64,000 nt of DNA, from assembly GCA_963818445.1 (NCBI GenBank), contig CAWFSG010000001.1, positions 434,001 through 498,000 of the forward strand, given 5' to 3'. The translations under genes and the position numbers were made by a program. The notes below the pieces were generated by a model. That model did no database searches. It had not been told where the DNA came from and saw only the letters and a program-made list of their open reading frames with translations. Shown here in pieces: positions 36,402-46,217 of the stretch. How positions within the stretch are numbered: the stretch's first letter is position 1; each line of letters starts with the position of its first letter. The DNA comes from Prado023 sp963818445. GTDB taxonomy: Bacteria; Actinomycetota; Actinomycetes; S36-B12; CAIYMF01.

Positions 36402-37747
36402 GCCGCCCTGCGCCGCTGTCCGGGTTCCCGGAGTACCTCCCGGCCGATCGGATCATCGAGCAGCACGTCCTGGACACCGTGCGGCGGGTGTTCGAGCTGC
36501 ACGGCTTCGCCTCGATCGAGACCCGTGCGGTCGAACCCCTGGAGCAGATGCTGCGCAAGGGTGAGATCGACAAGGAGGTCTACGTCCTGCGCCGGCTGCA
36601 CGCCCCCGCCGACGAGCCGGACGCCGGCCTGGGCCTGCACTTCGACCTGACGGTGCCGTTCGCCCGCTACGTCGTGCAGAACGCCGGGCACCTGGAGTTC
36701 CCGTTCCGGCGCTACCAGATCCAGAAGGTGTGGCGCGGCGAGCGCCCCCAGGAGGGTCGCTACCGGGAGTTCACCCAGGCCGACATCGACATCGTGGGCC
36801 GCGACACCCTGGCCTTCCACCACGAGGTCGAGGTCGCGCTGGTGATGGCCGAGGTCTTCCGTGCCCTGCCGATGCCGCAGGCCGTCATCCTGGTCAACAA
36901 CCGCAAGCTCGCCGAGGGCTTCTTCCTGGGCGCGGGCGCCAGCGATGCCGGGGCTGCCCTGCGGGCCATCGACAAGCTGGACAAGGTCGGACCGGCCCGG
37001 GTGGCCGAGCTGCTCGAGGCTGAGGCGGGGTTGTCGGGCGAGGCGGCGCAGAAGTGCCTGGCACTGGCGTCGATCCGCAGCGCCGACACGTCGTTCGTCG
37101 AGGCCGTGCGGGCACTCGGCGTCGAGCACGACCTGCTCGATCAGGGCCTCGAGGAGCTGGCCGCCGTGGTGGGAGCCGCCGCCGAGCGGATGCCCGGGGC
37201 TGTGGTCGCCGACCTCAAGATCGCCCGGGGGCTGGACTACTACACCGGGACGGTCTACGAGACCCAGCTGGTCGGGTACGAGGACTTCGGGTCGATCTGC
37301 TCCGGCGGGCGCTACGACGCCCTGGCCAGTGACGGCCGCTCGACCTACCCCGGGGTCGGCATCTCGCTGGGGGTGTCACGCCTGATGGGCGTCCTGCTGG
37401 GCCGGGGACTCGTGCGCGCCAGCCGCTCGGTACCCACCTGCGTCCTCGTGGCCGTCACCGACGAGGCCGGCCGCGCGGAGTCGGCCGCGATCGCCAGCGC
37501 CCTGCGGGCCCGGGGGATCCCGGTCGAGGTGGCGCCGAAGGCGGACAAGTTCGGCAAGCAGATCCGCTACGCCGACCGCCGCGGCATCCCGTTCGTCTGG
37601 TTCCCCGACGCCGGGGGCGGATCGGTCAAGGACATCCGGTCCGGCGCCCAGGAGCCAGCCGACCCCGCACTCTGGACCCCGCCCGCCGAGGACCTGTACC
37701 CGCGCATCGAGCGCATCGCACGTGACGAAGAGGAGAGCCCCCGATGA
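36398..37747 (+). CDS. hisS: Histidyl-tRNA synthetase
   Basis: A 449-residue class II aminoacyl-tRNA synthetase that charges tRNA-His. Motif 1 is around the FHGFASIETRAVEPLEQM region, motif 2 FRRYQIQKVWRGERPQEGRYREFTQ-like block near residue 100, HisA motif RGLDYYTGTVYE, and motif 3 GGRYDAL/GVSLGVSRL. A C-terminal anticodon-binding domain follows. It starts in the MBL gene stop and ends in the aspS start (ATGA), forming a three-gene unit. Confidence 0.96.
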   Translation: MSRPAPLSGFPEYLPADRIIEQHVLDTVRRVFELHGFASIETRAVEPLEQMLRKGEIDKEVYVLRRLHAPADEPDAGLGLHFDLTVPFARYVVQNAGHLEFPFRRYQIQKVWRGERPQEGRYREFTQADIDIVGRDTLAFHHEVEVALVMAEVFRALPMPQAVILVNNRKLAEGFFLGAGASDAGAALRAIDKLDKVGPARVAELLEAEAGLSGEAAQKCLALASIRSADTSFVEAVRALGVEHDLLDQGLEELAAVVGAAAERMPGAVVADLKIARGLDYYTGTVYETQLVGYEDFGSICSGGRYDALASDGRSTYPGVGISLGVSRLMGVLLGRGLVRASRSVPTCVLVAVTDEAGRAESAAIASALRARGIPVEVAPKADKFGKQIRYADRRGIPFVWFPDAGGGSVKDIRSGAQEPADPALWTPPAEDLYPRIERIARDEEESPR

Positions 37748-39517
37748 TCCGCACCCATGAGGCCGGCACGCTGCGCGCCCAGGACATCGGGCAGACCGTG
37801 ACCCTGGCCGGATGGATCGGCCGGCGCCGCGACCACGGCGGGGTGGCCTTCCTGGACCTGCGTGACGGCTCCGGGATCGTCCAGGTGGTCGTGCACGACC
37901 CGGAGGTCGCCCACCCCCTGCGCAACGAGTTCTGCGTCAAGGTCGTCGGCGAGGTCGTGGCACGTCCCGAGGGCAACGAGAACCAGGACCTGGACACCGG
38001 AGCGGTGGAGGTCATGGTCGAGACCCTCGAGGTGCTCTCCGAGGCAGCCCCCCTGCCGTTCCCGATCGACGAGCACGTCGAGGTCGGCGAGGAGGCCCGG
38101 CTGCGCTACCGCTACCTCGACCTGCGCCGGCCCGAGCCCGCGCGGATCATGCGGCTGCGCTCAAAGGTGAACCAGATCGCCCGCGAGGTGCTGTTCGCCC
38201 GTGACTTCCTGGAGATCGAGACCCCGACGCTCACGCGCTCGACGCCGGAGGGGGCGCGCGACTTCCTCGTCCCTGTGCGGCTGCAGCCGGGCAGCTGGTA
38301 CGCCCTGCCGCAGTCACCGCAGCTGTTCAAGCAGCTGCTGATGGTGGCCGGCATGGAGCGCTACTTCCAGATCGCCCGCTGCTACCGGGATGAGGACTTC
38401 CGCAAGGATCGCCAGCCGGAGTTCACCCAGCTCGACATCGAGATGAGCTTCGTGGAGCAGTCCGACGTGCTCACGGTCGGTGAGGACGTCATCCGGGCGC
38501 TGTGGGCGGGGACGGTCGGCCACGAGATCGGCGAGATCCCGCACATGACCTTCGCCGAGGCGATGCGCCGGTTCGGCTCCGACAAGCCCGACCTCCGGTT
38601 CGGCATCGAGCTCGTGGAGCTCACGGAGTACTTCGCCGACACCACCTTCCGGGTGTTCCAGGCGCCGTACGTGGGTGCGGTGGTCATGCCCGGTGGCGGG
38701 TCGCAGCCGCGGCGCACCTTCGACGCGTGGCAGGAGTGGGCCAAGCAGCGCGGCGCCCGCGGACTTGGCCTACGTCACGATCGCCGAGGACGGGATCCTC
38801 GGCGGGCCGGTGGCCAAGAATCTCACCGAGGCCGAGCGCGAGGGCCTTGCCGCAGCCACGGGCGCCCAGCCGGGGGACTGCATCTTCTTCGCCGCGGGGC
38901 CGGCCAACGAGGCCCGGGCCCTGCTCGGTGCGGCGCGCGTGGAGATCGCCGAGCGCTGCGACCTGATCGATCCCGACGCATGGTCGTTCCTCTGGATCGT
39001 CGATGCCCCGGTGTTCGAGGCGGTCGTCGACGACGACGGCACGCCGGGCTGGACGGCCGTGCACCACCCGTTCACCTCGCCGAACGCCGAGTGGATCGAC
39101 CGCTTCGAGGAGTCGCCGGGGGAGGCCCTGGCCTACGCCTACGACATGGTCTGCAACGGCAACGAGATCGGCGGCGGGTCCATCCGTATCCACCGCGCGG
39201 ACATCCAGAGCCGGGTGTTCTCCGTGCTCGGCATCGACGAGCGGGAGGCGCGGGACAAGTTCGGCTTCCTGCTGGATGCCTTCGCCTTCGGCCCGCCGCC
39301 GCACGGCGGCATCGCCTTCGGCTGGGACCGGATCGTGATGCTTCTCACGGGCGCCTCGTCGCTGCGTGACGTCATCGCCTTCCCCAAGACCGGCGCCGGG
39401 CACGACCCGCTGACCGGTGCGCCGACGTCGATCACCGCGGAGCAGCGCAAGGAGGCCGGCATCGACGCGAAGCCTGCTGCGGACGAGGCGGCACCCCAGC
39501 CCGATCAGGGCGCGTGA
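37744..39517 (+). pseudogene. aspS: Aspartyl-tRNA synthetase, reading frame broken by one extra base
   Basis: A class II synthetase for Asp. The first frame gives the OB-fold anticodon domain, LRYRYLDLRR and motif 2 FRKDRQPEFTQLD, and then runs out of frame after WAKQRGARGL. The second frame resumes exactly there with AYVTIAEDGILGGPVAKNL and continues to the motif 3 region GIAFGWDRIVMLL. One extra G at 38767 or 38768 explains the break; without it the protein is 590 residues, normal for bacterial AspRS. Nothing else is degraded. As the only aspS seen and an essential gene, a sequence error is more likely than true loss. Confidence 0.9.
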
Positions 39518-39586
39518 GGGCTTCGTAGGCTGGTCGTGATTCGCGGGACGGACGGGGGCCCGCGAGCAACGGAGGGACGTGATGGG

Positions 39587-40186
39587 ATGCACACCCAGGT
39601 GATCAGGGGATGGATCGTCGGGGCCCTGACTGTGCTGGCGCTGCTCATGGGAGTCTCACCCGCGGGGGCACACGCCGAGCTCGAGTCGTCGGATCCGAAG
39701 GATGGGGCCACGCTGGCATCGGCGCCGGGGGCGATCACCTTCGTGTTCGGGGAGGAGATCCTCCCGCAGGGCAATGCTGTCACCCTGACCGACGTCGCCG
39801 CCGATGCCCGCCTCGAGGTGGGACCGGTCGAGGTCGACGGGGACACCGTGTCGGTGACCTGGCCGGAGTCCAGCCCCGCGGGGCAGTACCGGGCCGCCTA
39901 CCGGGTGGTGTCCGCTGACGGCCACCCCATCGACGGGACGATCACCTTCACGGTGGAGCAGGCCGTGGGTGCGGTGGATGCCTCCCCGGCAGCGGTGTCG
40001 GCCAGCCCCCCGGCGGTTCCCGCCTCCCCGGACCCGGTGTCGGCCAGCCCCTCGGCGGTCGCGGCAAGTCCTGCGCCCGCGGGCGACGATGCGGACGCCG
40101 GCCTGCTGGCCTGGGTCCTGGGCATCGGCCTGGCAGTGCTGATCGGTGCAGTTGCCGGCACCTGGGTCATGCGACGGACCCGATGA
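39587..40186 (+). CDS. CopC domain copper-binding protein
   Basis: A 199-residue secreted, C-terminally anchored protein. A signal peptide (VGALTVLALLMGVSPAGAHA) ends at the mature N-terminal His that is the copper ligand of CopC proteins (AHAELESSDP). The CopC beta sandwich ends with SADGHPIDGTITFTV, followed by a repetitive Ala-Ser-Pro linker and a C-terminal transmembrane helix. GGAGG lies 10 bases before the ATG at 39587. The stop overlaps the copD-ctaG start (ATGA). It likely hands periplasmic copper to the CopD part of that partner. Confidence 0.88.
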   Translation: MHTQVIRGWIVGALTVLALLMGVSPAGAHAELESSDPKDGATLASAPGAITFVFGEEILPQGNAVTLTDVAADARLEVGPVEVDGDTVSVTWPESSPAGQYRAAYRVVSADGHPIDGTITFTVEQAVGAVDASPAAVSASPPAVPASPDPVSASPSAVAASPAPAGDDADAGLLAWVLGIGLAVLIGAVAGTWVMRRTR

Positions 40187-42204
40187 CCGCCCGGACCGTC
40201 CCTGAGGCCCGCGAGACGAGTGCGGCCCCGACTGCGCGGTCCGCCCTGCTGCCCCGGGTCCTGTGGTCCATGGCCGCCCTCGGGGCGCTGGTGGCTGCGG
40301 CCCTCGCGGCCGGAATCTGGTGGAAGCCCGTCAGCGACGGGCTTCCGGATGCTGGCAGGCTCGTCGTCGACGGACTGCCGGTCCTGCGACTGGTCTCGCT
40401 GCTGGCGGGTGGTGCCATGGTCGGCTTCGGGATCTCCGCGGTCGCCCTCGATCCGGGCGCCCGGACCAGCCTGACCCGCTCCGGACGGTCGGACCTCGTC
40501 GTGGCATCGGTCTCGGCGTTCGTGCTGGCCGGCGCGAGCCTGCTGTTCGCCCTGTTCACCCTCGCGGACGTGCTGGGGATCGGGCTGTCCGGCCTGACCA
40601 GCCCGGGCATCGTCTCGACGTACGTGTGGGACGTGGAGGTCAGCCGCGCCTTCCTGATCTCCGCGGCGCTCGCTGCCGTGGTGGGGGTCGGGTTCCAGGT
40701 CGTGCGCTCCCTCGGTGCGGCGGCGGGCTGGCTCGCCGTCGGGCTCGTCGCGGTGGGGATCCCCTCGCTCACGGGGCACGCCGCCGGGCTTGGCGGGCAC
40801 TCGCTGGCACTGATCAGCGGGTTCCTGCACACGATCGCGGCAGCGGCCTGGGGCGGAGGCGTGCTCGCCCTTGCCACGCATGCCGTGCGTCGGTCGCCAC
40901 AGATGGGGGAGCGGATCCGCCGGTTCGGGGTCGTGGCGATCGCGTCCGTCGCGACTCTGGCCGTGACCGGGCTGGCCTCAGCAGCGACCCGCATGGACTC
41001 GCCCAGCGAGCTCCTCACCACCCAGTACGGCAACACCGTCCTGCTCAAGATCGCCGCCCTGGTGATCGCCGTCCTGCTCGGGGCTGCCGTGCGGCGGGAG
41101 GGACGCGACCCCGACCGGACGTTGCGCCCGGGCAGGATGCTGGCCGAGGTGGTCGCCCTGGGGTCCGCGCTCGGGCTCGCCGTGGTCCTGGCGCGCTCGG
41201 CCTTCCCCCGCCAGCCCGTCAACCTGCCCACCCTGGGCGAGGATCTCATCGGCTACCCCTACCCGCCGGCACCCACATTCGGCCGGGTCGCGTTCGGGTG
41301 GCACCCGGACTGGGTGTGGCTGACGGCGGCCCTGCTGGCCATGGCGCTGTACGCCGCGGGCTACCTGCTGCTGCGGCGACGCGGGGACACATGGCCCATC
41401 GGGCGGCTCGTCTCCTGGGTCCTGGGCTGGAGCGTGGTGATCTGGGCCACCTGTGCGGGTGTGGCCTGGTACGCCCCGGCGTCCTTCACCCTGCACATGA
41501 TCTCCCACATGGCGCTGGCGATGCTGGCGCCCGTGTTCCTCGTGCTGGGTGCCCCGATCACGCTGGCCCTGCGCGTCATCCCAGCCGCCACCGGCGGCGC
41601 GCGCGGCCCGCGGGAGTGGATCACGTGGGGGCTGCACTCCCCGGTGACCCGCTTCGTGACCCACCCGTTGTACGTGCTGTTCATCTACACGGTGGGCCTC
41701 TACGGGCTCTACTACACGAACCTGTACGCCACCCTCATGTCCTCCCACCTCGGGCACTTCGCCATGCAGGTTCACTTCCTGGCAGCCGGCTACCTGTTCT
41801 ACTGGGTCGTGATCGGGGTCGACGCCGGACCGCGGCGGCTGGGCTATCCGCCCCGGCTGATCCTGCTCATGGCCTCGCTGGTGATCCACTCGTTCTTCGC
41901 GGTGCCGATGATGATGACCGAGGTGCCGATGGTGCCCGAGTGGTACGCCGTGGTGACCCCGCCCTGGCTCACGGACACGCTGCAGGACACTCGCAACGCC
42001 GGGGCCATCGCGTGGGGCTTCGGGGAGATCCCGACCCTGGTCGTGGCGATCGTCCTGGGATTCCAGTGGGCGAGGTCCGATGAGCGCGAGGCCCGCCGGA
42101 TGGACCGGCGCGCCGATCTCGACGGCGATGCCGAGCTCAACGCCTACAACGAGCGGCTGGCCCGGATGAACGCCGCCGACGTGGCCGAGGCTGAGGACCG
42201 CTAG
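40183..42204 (+). CDS. CopD copper-transport domain fused to a CtaG-type cytochrome oxidase assembly domain
   Basis: A 673-residue polytopic membrane protein. The N-terminal half is a CopD domain with helices such as LVSLLAGGAMVGFGISAVAL and GHSLALISGFLHTIAAAAWGGGVLALA. The C-terminal half is a CtaG (caa3-type) domain with His-rich helices FTLHMISHMALAMLAPVF and HFAMQVHFLAAGYLFYWVV. Together with CopC it probably imports copper and helps metallate cytochrome c oxidase. Such CopD-CtaG fusions are common in actinobacteria. The stop shares a CTAG with the convergent gene at 42201. Confidence 0.9.
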   Translation: MTARTVPEARETSAAPTARSALLPRVLWSMAALGALVAAALAAGIWWKPVSDGLPDAGRLVVDGLPVLRLVSLLAGGAMVGFGISAVALDPGARTSLTRSGRSDLVVASVSAFVLAGASLLFALFTLADVLGIGLSGLTSPGIVSTYVWDVEVSRAFLISAALAAVVGVGFQVVRSLGAAAGWLAVGLVAVGIPSLTGHAAGLGGHSLALISGFLHTIAAAAWGGGVLALATHAVRRSPQMGERIRRFGVVAIASVATLAVTGLASAATRMDSPSELLTTQYGNTVLLKIAALVIAVLLGAAVRREGRDPDRTLRPGRMLAEVVALGSALGLAVVLARSAFPRQPVNLPTLGEDLIGYPYPPAPTFGRVAFGWHPDWVWLTAALLAMALYAAGYLLLRRRGDTWPIGRLVSWVLGWSVVIWATCAGVAWYAPASFTLHMISHMALAMLAPVFLVLGAPITLALRVIPAATGGARGPREWITWGLHSPVTRFVTHPLYVLFIYTVGLYGLYYTNLYATLMSSHLGHFAMQVHFLAAGYLFYWVVIGVDAGPRRLGYPPRLILLMASLVIHSFFAVPMMMTEVPMVPEWYAVVTPPWLTDTLQDTRNAGAIAWGFGEIPTLVVAIVLGFQWARSDEREARRMDRRADLDGDAELNAYNERLARMNAADVAEAEDR

Positions 42205-43478
42205 GACTGATCGCTGCCCGGGGTGGGTTCGTCGGCCGACGCCTGCCCGGCACCGACCGGGGCGTGGGCTGCCTCGGCCACCACAGCGCCGGCTCGGGGC
42301 CGCTCGTAGCCGCGGCCCGCGCCCTCGACGATCTCCACCAGCAGCAGGCCCAGGGCCATGAGCGCGAACGTCCAGAAGATCATCGACGGGCTGCGCCGAT
42401 CGACCAGGATCAGGTAGGTGGCGGCCAGGGCGATCACGATGGCGCGCAGCGTGGGCACGAACATGGGGTGATCGGAGGTGAACCGACCCACGGGACCGTC
42501 GGCCAGGGGGCTGCCCCAGCGGTGGGCCGCCCCGGTGATCGCGTCGCGCACCTTGCGCCCCGAGGGGGTGGCCCCGGCCAGCCATCCGGTGATCGCCAGG
42601 GAGATGCCCAGGCAGGTCATCACGAGAAGCGCGTTGGCCAGGAATCGCAGCAGCGTGGTGCTCACGGCCGAGAGGACCTCGGTGTAGTCCGCCGGCGCTG
42701 CGCTGACGAGTTGGGCCTGCCCGAGCTCCAGGCCCCCGTACATCAGGGCTCCGCCGAGTGCCAGGCCGACGCCGGTCCACATGACACCGCGCGAACGGGG
42801 GCGCCACAGCAGGATCCCGGTGAGGAACATCAGGAGCACGACGACCCACAGCCAGTTCGCGACCGGGAGGAAGATGTTCAGGGCCGTCGCCGCGGTCTGC
42901 AGGTTGGGCGAATCGGCCAGCACGACCTCACGGCCCGGCACCTCGATCCTGTCCGCGAACGGGACGCCGCGCTCCACCAGCTGGGCCTGGACCTTCTCCA
43001 CCGCGACCTTGGTGTCCAGCACGATCTGGCCGTCCTGCAGGGTCACTGCGGCGTTGGCCGTGTCCCGGTTGATGAGATTGACGAACTGCTCCTGGAGCAG
43101 CGTCGTGATGGCCGTCCAGCCGTCACCGAAGCGATCGCTCTGGGTGTAGGACGTCACCCCGGACTCGATGGCCCCGTTGATCCCCGAGGAGATCGCCTCT
43201 GCGATGGCCGAGTCGGGGCGGATCTCTGCCAGGGGGCCATTGAGCTGGGAGAGGGCTTCCGTGACCCGCGTCTTCGCGTCGATGGCGTCGATCAGTGCAG
43301 TGGAGACCTCGCTGGCCACGGTCTGCTGGACGGCAGGATCGTCCTGGAGTGGCGCCAGGGTCTCGACGAACATGTCGGTCTCGGTGATGGTGCGTTCGGC
43401 CCAGAGGGCTCCGAGCGCGAACGGGGCCAGGATGGTGGCGACGATGATGAGCAGGGCAGCAATGATTCGACGGGCCAT
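42201..43478 (-). CDS. Multi-pass membrane protein of unknown function
   Basis: A 425-residue protein with an N-terminal helix (IIAALLIIVATILAPFALG), a large extracytoplasmic domain of about 180 residues rich in helices, and a cluster of four to five C-terminal helices (NWLWVVVLLMFLTGILLW, FLANALLVMTCLGISLAITG, AIVIALAATYLILV, MIFWTFALMALGLLLVEIV). The layout resembles uncharacterised actinobacterial integral membrane proteins. No catalytic motif is visible. It has a TACTGT element 6 bases before its ATG, so it is probably expressed as a leaderless single gene. Function unknown. Confidence 0.75.
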   Translation of the reverse strand: MARRIIAALLIIVATILAPFALGALWAERTITETDMFVETLAPLQDDPAVQQTVASEVSTALIDAIDAKTRVTEALSQLNGPLAEIRPDSAIAEAISSGINGAIESGVTSYTQSDRFGDGWTAITTLLQEQFVNLINRDTANAAVTLQDGQIVLDTKVAVEKVQAQLVERGVPFADRIEVPGREVVLADSPNLQTAATALNIFLPVANWLWVVVLLMFLTGILLWRPRSRGVMWTGVGLALGGALMYGGLELGQAQLVSAAPADYTEVLSAVSTTLLRFLANALLVMTCLGISLAITGWLAGATPSGRKVRDAITGAAHRWGSPLADGPVGRFTSDHPMFVPTLRAIVIALAATYLILVDRRSPSMIFWTFALMALGLLLVEIVEGAGRGYERPRAGAVVAEAAHAPVGAGQASADEPTPGSDQS

Positions 43479-43484
43479 GCACCC

Positions 43485-43490
43485 ACAGTA
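43485..43490 (-). promoter_or_regulatory. -10 element for the leaderless membrane-protein gene
   Basis: On the minus strand TACTGT (TAnnnT) ends 6 bases before the ATG at 43478. Confidence 0.5.
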
Positions 43491-43499
43491 GCGCCGGTA

Positions 43500-44349
43500 T
43501 CACCCGATTCCGGGGGTCACGCGGCCACTGGCCCACCGCTGGCCGACCGTGTAGCCCAGCGACGAGTAGACAGCCCGGGCCGATCGGTTCGCCGCGTGCA
43601 TTCCCAGGGTGACCGCGGGGGCGCCCCCAGCCAGCGCGTCGCGGGTCAACCGGGAGCACAGGTCGCGGGACAGGCCGCGGCCGCGCCAGTCGGGATGGGT
43701 CGCAACCGACCCGAGGTGCGGGATCCCGGGACGCATCGTCGTGACGGCGGCGATCGCGATGAGCTGCTCCGGGGAGGGCTCGTCGGAGGCAGACCCCGGT
43801 GTCGGGGACGAAGCCCGCGTCGGTGCGCAGCGATCCGGCCTCGATGGCCCACCATCCGCGGATGCGGGGGTCACCCGGACGGATCATGGCGTCCGGGGAC
43901 GCCACGGCGAGCAGCGCACGAATGCGCGGGTCGTCGGCACCCAGCGCGACCACCAGGGCCTCACCGGCCCGCGCCGGCGGTGCGGACCGCGTGAACCACC
44001 AGTCCCACTCCCAGTGCTCGATGGGGCGCATCCGGGCGGGGAGGTGCGTGAAGGCCAGCCGCTCGACGGTGATCCCCTCGGGCGGGCCATCCGCCTCGAC
44101 GAGGGCGACGACGCATCGCGCCACGGCCGCGGGATCCGGGCCCATGGCGATGATCCAGGGCCGGTCCCAGGTGGCATGCAGGGAGCGCCAGGCAACACCG
44201 CCGGGCTCGACATGCACCGCCGACACGACGTCCAGGCGGGCTCCGACCTCCAGGTACGCCTGGGCGCCCTCGTCGTCGCGCGGCACGGCCGATCGGATCC
44301 GGTCGGCCAGCGAGGGGTCGGGGTCCAGGGTGCTCACGGTGCCTATCAT
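43500..44349 (-). pseudogene. GNAT-family acetyltransferase, reading frame broken by one extra base
   Basis: The 3' part contains a clear GNAT core: LIAIAAVTTMRPGIPHLGSVATHPDWRG with the acetyl-CoA loop RGRGLSRDLCSRL, then AANRSARAVYSSLGY. The 5' part (about 185 codons) is in another frame and ends near FVPDTG. Removing one C from the run at 43794-43797 joins them into 282 residues. The N-terminal half resembles the helper domain of two-domain GNAT proteins. The start is ATG 44349 or GTG 44337. Substrate unknown. It is divergent from rarA across only a few bases. Confidence 0.75.
44344..44349 (+). promoter_or_regulatory. -10 element for leaderless rarA
   Basis: TATCAT (TAnnnT) ends 6 bases before the GTG at 44356. 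It also overlaps the start codon of the divergent GNAT gene. Confidence 0.5.
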
Positions 44350-44355
44350 GGCGGC

Positions 44356-45798
44356 GTGCCCGGCCCCTCCCGCACGACCCCTGGCGGTCCGTCGCTGTTC
44401 GACGCCCCGGGACTGAGCGAGCGTTCCGTGGATGCGGCAGCCCCGCTGGCCGTGCGGATGCGGCCCCGGGACCTGTCCGAGCTGGTTGGCCAGGCGGACC
44501 TCGTGGCGCCCGGGTCGCCGCTGCGCCGGCTCATCGACGGGTCCGGCGCCGCCTCGGTGATCCTGTGGGGCCCGCCGGGGACCGGCAAGACCACGATCGC
44601 CTCCCTGGTCAGTGGCGCTGCGGGGCGGCGGTTCGTCGAGCTGAGCGCGGTCACGGCCGGCGTGAAGGACGTTCGCGCCGCGATTGACACCGCCCGGATG
44701 TCCGGGGTCCCCACCGTCCTGTTCATCGACGAGGTGCACAGGTTCACCCGGACCCAGCAGGACGCCCTGCTGCCCGGAGTCGAGAACGGCTGGGTGACGC
44801 TGGTCGCGGCCACGACCGAGAACCCCAGCTTCTCCGTGGTCTCGCCGCTGCTGTCCCGGTCGCTGCTGCTGACCCTGAGCTCGCTGACCGATGAGCAGGT
44901 GGGGGAGTTGCTCGACCGGGCGGTGGGCGATCCCCGAGGACTGGCCGGTCGGGTCGTGCTGTCGGGGGAGGCGCGGTCTGACCTCATCCGCTACTCCGGT
45001 GGGGACGCCCGCCGCGCGCTGACCTACCTCGAGGCGGCCGCCGAGGGGGTCGCCGGGGTGGCGTCCGAGGTGGCCCCGGCCCCGGAGACGCCGGGGGGTT
45101 CCTCGGACTCCACCGCCCCGGAGACCCCGGGGGATTCCTCGGAATCCTCCGCCCCGGCCCCGGAGATCACCGGCGAGCACGTGGGGGTCGCGGTCCAGCG
45201 GGCGCTGGTCCGCTACGACCGCACCGGCGACCAGCACTACGACGTGATCTCGGCGTTCATCAAGAGCGTGCGCGGAAGTGACGTCGACGCCGCCCTGCAC
45301 TACCTCGCGCGGATGATCGAGGCGGGTGAGGACCCGCGGTTCATCGCCCGCCGGCTGGTGATCCTGGCCAGTGAGGACATCGGCCTGGCTGATCCCAGCG
45401 CCCTTGGCGTGGCGACGGCCGCGATGACCTCGTCGGCCCAGATCGGGCTCCCGGAGGCCCGGCTGCCGTTGGCGCAGGCCACGATCCACCTCGCCCTGGC
45501 CCCGAAGTCGAACGCCGTCATCCGGGCCATCGATGCCGCGCAGGCCGATGTCCGCGCGGGCCGGGTCGGCCAGGTGCCGGCGCACCTGCGCGACGGTCAC
45601 TACCCGAACGCTGCCGCGCTCGGCGTCGTCGGCTACCGGTACCCCCACGACGATCCCTCGGGCGTGCTGGCCCAGCAGTACGCCCCGGACGAGGTGCGGG
45701 GGCGGCGCTACTACGAGCCCGGCGGCCACGGCGTGGAGGCCCGCCTCGGCGACGTCCTGGCCCGGCTCCGGGAGGCCCTGGACCCCGGCGCGCGATAG
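44356..45798 (+). CDS. rarA: Replication-associated recombination protein A (MgsA/RarA)
   Basis: A 480-residue AAA+ ATPase that acts at stalled replication forks. Walker A is GPPGTGKTT, Walker B VLFIDEVHRF, sensor 1 ATTENPSF, arginine-finger region PLLSRSL, and the C-terminal tetramerisation domain includes AFIKSVRGSDVDAALHYLARM. Between the AAA lid and this domain is a 35-residue Pro/Glu/Ser insertion built of two 12-residue repeats (PETPGGSSDSTA and PETPGDSSESSA). GTG 44356 has a leaderless-type -10. A strong hairpin terminator follows the stop directly. Confidence 0.93.
   Translation: MPGPSRTTPGGPSLFDAPGLSERSVDAAAPLAVRMRPRDLSELVGQADLVAPGSPLRRLIDGSGAASVILWGPPGTGKTTIASLVSGAAGRRFVELSAVTAGVKDVRAAIDTARMSGVPTVLFIDEVHRFTRTQQDALLPGVENGWVTLVAATTENPSFSVVSPLLSRSLLLTLSSLTDEQVGELLDRAVGDPRGLAGRVVLSGEARSDLIRYSGGDARRALTYLEAAAEGVAGVASEVAPAPETPGGSSDSTAPETPGDSSESSAPAPEITGEHVGVAVQRALVRYDRTGDQHYDVISAFIKSVRGSDVDAALHYLARMIEAGEDPRFIARRLVILASEDIGLADPSALGVATAAMTSSAQIGLPEARLPLAQATIHLALAPKSNAVIRAIDAAQADVRAGRVGQVPAHLRDGHYPNAAALGVVGYRYPHDDPSGVLAQQYAPDEVRGRRYYEPGGHGVEARLGDVLARLREALDPGAR
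45082..45153 (+). repeat. Two tandem 36-base coding repeats in rarA
   Basis: 45082-45117 and 45118-45153 encode PETPGGSSDSTA and PETPGDSSESSA. They lie in a linker specific to this protein, suggesting expansion by replication slippage. Confidence 0.8.
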
Positions 45799-45839
45799 TG
45801 CTGACGATTCCGACGTTGAAACCGTCGGAATCGTCAGCA
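45799..45839 (+). terminator. Strong hairpin directly after rarA
   Basis: TGCTGACGATTCCGACG (45799-45815) pairs perfectly over 17 bases with 45823-45839 around the loop TTGAAAC. It starts at the base after the stop codon. The stem is GC-rich and very stable although no T-run follows. Confidence 0.85.
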
Positions 45840-45895
45840 GAATCGCGCGCCGCCCGGGGGAGCCTGCCGATTCGGTGCGTCGGCGTGCTTCGCAA

Positions 45896-45901
45896 TAGGG
45901 T
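45896..45901 (+). promoter_or_regulatory. -10 element for a leaderless transcript into alaS
   Basis: TAGGGT (TAnnnT) ends 7 bases before the ATG at 45909. This promoter probably serves the small gene, alaS, ruvX and mltG, whose starts and stops overlap or lie within a few bases. Confidence 0.55.
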
Positions 45902-45908
45902 CGGGCGC

Positions 45909-46217
45909 ATGAGTAGGACCTTCTGGATGGTGGTCGGCGCGGTGGGTGGCGTGGTGGCCTACCGCAAGGGCACGCAGGCAGCTGCGCGCGCCAAGGAGCT
46001 CGGCCCGCTGGGCTCGGCCCAGGTCGCTGCGCAGACGACGAGCAGGCTGGCAGGCAGGACCGCGAACGGGCTGGGTCGGCTCCAGGACGTGAAGGCGCGT
46101 CGGGAGGGTCGCCTGCTCACCGGCACGGCGCAGGAGGTCACCAGCGGTCCACCTCCTGAGGGCTGGGTTCCTGCCCCCACCTCCACATCCTCGGCCACCA
46201 GGAACGGCACCCCATGA
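45909..46217 (+). CDS. Small protein upstream of alaS (DUF6167-like)
   Basis: A 102-residue protein with a short N-terminal hydrophobic segment (WMVVGAVGGVVAYRKG), a basic helical middle, and a Pro/Thr/Ser tail. Its size, N-terminal pattern and position immediately upstream of alaS match the small membrane-associated DUF6167-type proteins of streptomycetes; the family assignment is by context. The ATG has a leaderless-type -10. The stop overlaps the alaS start (ATGA). Confidence 0.7.
   Translation: MSRTFWMVVGAVGGVVAYRKGTQAAARAKELGPLGSAQVAAQTTSRLAGRTANGLGRLQDVKARREGRLLTGTAQEVTSGPPPEGWVPAPTSTSSATRNGTP

Noticed and set aside
38755..38775. Programmed frameshift in aspS (and alaS at 46520)
   Set aside because: No slippery heptamer, upstream Shine-Dalgarno-like element or downstream pseudoknot is evident, and synthetases are not known to need recoding. 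A sequence error is simpler.
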